Shown here: piece after piece, positions 5,209-7,290 of the stretch
How positions within the stretch are numbered: the stretch's first letter is position 1
How the letters are laid out: each line of letters starts with the position of its first letter
Source: Pseudomonadota bacterium
GTDB lineage: Bacteria > Pseudomonadota > Gammaproteobacteria > Xanthomonadales > Xanthomonadaceae
Direction: 5' to 3'
Assembly: GCA_023457475.1 (NCBI GenBank)
Contig: JAEWLO010000435.1
Location: 1 to 7,290, forward strand
DNA: 7,290 nucleotides
The notes under the pieces: model-generated
The model's input: the letters and a program-made list of their open reading frames with translations, nothing else
Told to the model about the DNA's origin: nothing
Databases searched by the model: none
Position numbers and translations under genes: made by a program

Positions 5209-5474
5209 GGATCTTCGGGAAAGTCGTTGGAGCGTTCCTGCGTGGCAGTGCGGCGGGCCTGGGCCTGCTCGCGGAGCCGGCGCAGTTCGGCCGGGTCGAT
5301 CATCGTGGGTACCGTAGTCTGACTGTCACCGAAGGTGGCAACGTAGCGACCGCGGATCCAGGCGAGCAGGAACAGCAGGGCACCGCCCAGCCACAGCAGC
5401 ATCATGCTGGTGGACGGCGTCTTGATGGCGAAGGCGAAGCAGCCGAGCGAAAGCAGCAGGAACAGCCAGTACAT
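5205..5474 (-). CDS. Small two-helix membrane protein
   Basis: An 89-residue protein I cannot assign to a named family. It starts MYWLFLLLSLGCFAFAIK, a first transmembrane helix, followed by a short loop and a second helix at ~24-40 (MMLLWLGGALLFLLAW). A basic RGR then begins a cytosolic tail that is probably a charged helix (DPAELRRLREQAQARR). The ATG at 5474 is preferred because GGGGAG (5487-5482) lies 7 bases upstream of it, while the in-frame ATG at 5480 would be only one base away. The frame is open far upstream into cls, but that part is antisense-free overlap without its own start signal. It lies 62 bases after cls and overlaps pdxJ by ATGA, so it probably belongs to a cls-orf-pdxJ transcript. 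Confidence 0.78.
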   Translation of the reverse strand: MYWLFLLLSLGCFAFAIKTPSTSMMLLWLGGALLFLLAWIRGRYVATFGDSQTTVPTMIDPAELRRLREQAQARRTATQERSNDFPEDP

Positions 5475-5481
5475 TGTCATT

Positions 5482-5487
5482 CTCCCC
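5482..5487 (-). promoter_or_regulatory. Shine-Dalgarno deciding the start of the small membrane protein
   Basis: GGGGAG on the - strand lies 7 bases before the ATG at 5474 and 1 base before the ATG at 5480. This spacing selects the inner start and gives a product beginning MYWLF. Confidence 0.65.
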
Positions 5488-5536
5488 GTTGACCCGCGCA
5501 GTGTAGCGCCGGGGCGGGCCGGGGTTCCACGTGGCT

Positions 5537-7018
5537 CTACAGCAGGGGTGAGGCCAGCCGGGCGAACGCTTCCGGAACCCGGTGCAACCACAGGGAACGC
5601 TTCCGTTCGAAGCGGACCTCGGTCGCGGCAGCGAACTCGTCCTCGATCAGCGTGGCCAGCGCGTCCACCGTCGGCGCGTGGCTGATCATCATCGACAGCT
5701 CGAAGTTGAGCCGGAAGCTGCGGTGATCGAAGTTGGCGCTGCCGACGATGCTCACGTCGTGATCGGCAATGAACGCTTTGGTATGCAGCATGCGGGGGCC
5801 GTACTCGTAGATCTTCACCCCGGCCTGCAGCAGCTCGTCGAAGTATGAGCGCGCCGCCTGGGTGACGAACCACGAATCGCTCATCTTCGGCACCAGCAGG
5901 CGGACGTCCAGGCCTCCCAGTGCAGCGGAGGTGAGGGCCATGCGCGCAGCCTCGCCCGGGACGAAGTACGGGGTCACCATCCAGACCCGCTCGCGAGCCT
6001 CATGAATCGCCGCCACGTGCAGGCGGTGGATGGCTTCCCACGCCGAGTCAGGACCGCTCACGAGCACCTGCGCGTCGATCGCGCCGTCCTTGCGGCTGGG
6101 CATGTCGTGCGGCCACATCTGTGCAATCTGGAAGCGCTCCGGTGCCTGGCCGGTGGCGTAGATCCAGTCTTCGATGAAAACGAGCTGCAGGGTACGCACG
6201 ATGTGACCACGCAGGCGCATGTGCAGGTCGCGGTAGGCATCGGAACGACGGCTTTCGTCTTCCTCGTCGGTGATGTTGATCCCACCGGTGAAGGCCGTGC
6301 GGCCGTCGATCACCACCAGCTTGCGGTGGGTACGCATGTTCAGCCACGGCCGCTTGAACGGCTTGAGCAGCTGCCGCGGGTGGAACCAGGCAACTTCACC
6401 GCCCGCGTCCATCAGTGGCTTCAGGAATGCCTTCCGGATCGACGACGAGCCCACCGCATCAAGCAGAAGGCGTACACGCACACCGGCCTTCGCCCGTTCC
6501 ACCAGGGCATCGCGGAGCGCGGTGCCCGCATGGTCGGGGTTGAAGATGTAGTACTCCACGTGCAGGTGATCGGTGGCTTCCGCCACGGCCTCCAGCAACG
6601 CGCGGTAGGTGGCGGCACCGTCCACCAGCCATTCCACCTCGGTGGCGGAGCTGGGGGCCAGGCCGGTGGTCGCCTGGGCGATCTTGGCCAGCTCGGTGCA
6701 GTCCGCGTCGGGCGGGCACACGCTGCTGTAATGCTCCATGCCCGAGCGGGCGCGACCCCGGCGAAGGCGCTGCCGCTTTACCTTCTGCGGCCCCAGCACG
6801 TAGTAGATGATCAGACCGAGGTAGGGCAGGGCGGCCAGCGAAAGGATCCAGCTGAGCGTGGCCACCGGCTCGCGCTTCTGCAGCATGATCCAGCCGATCA
6901 ACCACAGCAGGTAGACCACGTACGCGGCCAGCAGCAGCGGGCGCAGATGGGGAACGGCGTCAAGCCAGTGCAGCCAGTCGGCCAGGGCGGGGTAGGTGGC
7001 AAGCATGTCGCGGATCAT
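5537..7018 (-). CDS. cls: Cardiolipin synthase, phospholipase D type
   Basis: Inner-membrane enzyme of the phospholipase D superfamily that makes cardiolipin from two phosphatidylglycerol molecules (ClsA-type chemistry). The 493-residue protein has two N-terminal transmembrane helices (~27-46 and ~54-75), typical of ClsA. Two HKD motifs follow: HRKLVVID (His231, Lys233, Asp238, ending in TGGINI) and HTKAFIAD (His412, Lys414, Asp419, followed by GSANFDHRS). Both catalytic His and Lys residues are present, and the length matches ClsA (~486). Start 7018 gives MIRDML; an alternative in-frame ATG at 7006 would remove only four residues. Neither has a clear Shine-Dalgarno. The gene begins 27 bases past the U-run of the exbD terminator, so its promoter must be very close or lie within exbD. 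It is the first gene of a probable cls-membrane protein-pdxJ unit. Confidence 0.95.
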   Translation of the reverse strand: MIRDMLATYPALADWLHWLDAVPHLRPLLLAAYVVYLLWLIGWIMLQKREPVATLSWILSLAALPYLGLIIYYVLGPQKVKRQRLRRGRARSGMEHYSSVCPPDADCTELAKIAQATTGLAPSSATEVEWLVDGAATYRALLEAVAEATDHLHVEYYIFNPDHAGTALRDALVERAKAGVRVRLLLDAVGSSSIRKAFLKPLMDAGGEVAWFHPRQLLKPFKRPWLNMRTHRKLVVIDGRTAFTGGINITDEEDESRRSDAYRDLHMRLRGHIVRTLQLVFIEDWIYATGQAPERFQIAQMWPHDMPSRKDGAIDAQVLVSGPDSAWEAIHRLHVAAIHEARERVWMVTPYFVPGEAARMALTSAALGGLDVRLLVPKMSDSWFVTQAARSYFDELLQAGVKIYEYGPRMLHTKAFIADHDVSIVGSANFDHRSFRLNFELSMMISHAPTVDALATLIEDEFAAATEVRFERKRSLWLHRVPEAFARLASPLL

Positions 7019-7019
7019 A

Positions 7020-7039
7020 GCCGGACAGACGCGTCCGGC
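7020..7039 (-). other. Hairpin directly upstream of the cls start
   Basis: GCCGGAC (7020-7026) and GTCCGGC (7033-7039) form a perfect 7-bp stem with a 6-base loop, ending one base before the cls ATG at 7018. It occupies the position where a Shine-Dalgarno would be expected and so could lower translation from that codon. Seen directly; effect inferred. Confidence 0.4.
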
Positions 7040-7045
7040 GCCTGC

Positions 7046-7078
7046 AAAAAAAAACGCCCCTGTTTCCAGGGGCGTTTT
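7046..7078 (-). terminator. Intrinsic terminator after exbD
   Basis: Arms 7051-7062 and 7067-7078 pair over 12 bp (core CGCCCCTG/CAGGGGCG) with a 4-base loop. On the - strand the stem runs into nine T residues (7054-7046), a classic intrinsic terminator for the exbD-type gene ending at 7109. On the + strand there are only four T residues, so activity in that direction should be weak. Confidence 0.9.
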
Positions 7079-7108
7079 CCAGTCGCGTCATGACTTGGGT
7101 CTTGCGTA

Positions 7109-7290
7109 TTACTGCTGCTGCTGGAACCCGATCTTCTTCATCTGCGCGTTCTTCGCGGCGGCCAGGATCTTGGCCATCACGTCGTATTCCGAGTCCGGGC
7201 TGGCGTCGATGCGCAGCTCAGGCTGGTTGGTCGGATCACGCTGCACTTCCTGCTCCATGCGCTGCTGGAGTTCAGCCGTAGCCACCGGGC
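7109..7290 (-). CDS. exbD: ExbD/TolR-family protein, C-terminal part
   Basis: Incomplete gene: the last 60 codons, entering from the right edge and ending TAA at 7109-7111. The translation includes NQPELRIDASPDSEYDVMAK and then ILAAAKNAQMKKIGF, ending in four Gln residues. This matches the periplasmic C-terminal domain of ExbD, in which a strand (LRID) and a helix (YDVMAKILAAAK) precede a final strand. ExbD works with ExbB as the proton-driven motor energising TonB-dependent outer-membrane uptake, for example of iron siderophores. From memory, Xanthomonas carries two exbD genes behind tonB-exbB with pdxJ nearby, so this may be exbD2; that cannot be shown here. It is closed by a strong terminator. 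The edge truncation is due to the window, not to a mutation. Confidence 0.88.
   Translation of the reverse strand, partial: PVATAELQQRMEQEVQRDPTNQPELRIDASPDSEYDVMAKILAAAKNAQMKKIGFQQQQ

Noticed and set aside
5502..5530. GTAG followed by a GC-rich stretch between cls and the small membrane gene, a possible third SMAG element
   Set aside because: The CCGGGG segments are direct repeats and not inverted, so no hairpin forms. At most it is a decayed element.
6002..7093. A 363-codon open frame on the + strand opposite cls
   Set aside because: Antisense to a gene with two intact HKD motifs and membrane helices. Its composition (His/Gln/Gly/Val-rich) is that of a codon-bias shadow, and it runs through the exbD terminator.

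Overview
This 7.3-kb window looks like a chromosomal segment of a GC-rich gammaproteobacterium of the Xanthomonadaceae, most likely Stenotrophomonas. Three things support this: two copies of a short palindrome headed by GTAG, of the kind known as Stenotrophomonas GTAG/REP (SMAG) elements; a perfect LexA site of the Xanthomonadaceae form TTAG-N6-TACTA; and a PdxJ and an ExbD C-terminus of the kind I associate with this family. The genus is an inference. No rRNA, tRNA, CRISPR array, insertion sequence or prophage gene was seen.

Left part (1-2565, + strand). A hairpin and a 12-bp operator-like palindrome precede fbp (class I fructose-1,6-bisphosphatase). A hairpin follows fbp. Next come an uncharacterised prolyl-4-hydroxylase-like 2-oxoglutarate/Fe(II) oxygenase, then 266 bases in which I see no gene, then a small SymE-family (AbrB-fold) protein.

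Middle part (2566-4464, - strand). Two identical GTAG palindromes in opposite orientation (2586-2612 and 4422-4448) bracket a two-gene unit. The unit is a PA0069-type, SplB-related radical SAM protein followed by a 151-residue protein I do not recognise, whose base composition is lower in GC. The unit's upstream region is unusually dense: a perfect SOS (LexA) box, a 10-bp-arm palindrome, a consensus DnaA box and a leader hairpin. This is the most interesting part of the window, because it suggests a DNA-damage-induced radical SAM enzyme with a possible unknown partner.

Right part (4465-7290, - strand). Reading leftward, the 3' end of an exbD-type gene (TonB energy transduction) is closed by a strong intrinsic terminator. 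It is followed by cls (phospholipase-D-type cardiolipin synthase), a small two-helix membrane protein and pdxJ (pyridoxine 5'-phosphate synthase). The last two overlap by ATGA and are probably translationally coupled. These are ordinary housekeeping genes of the core chromosome.
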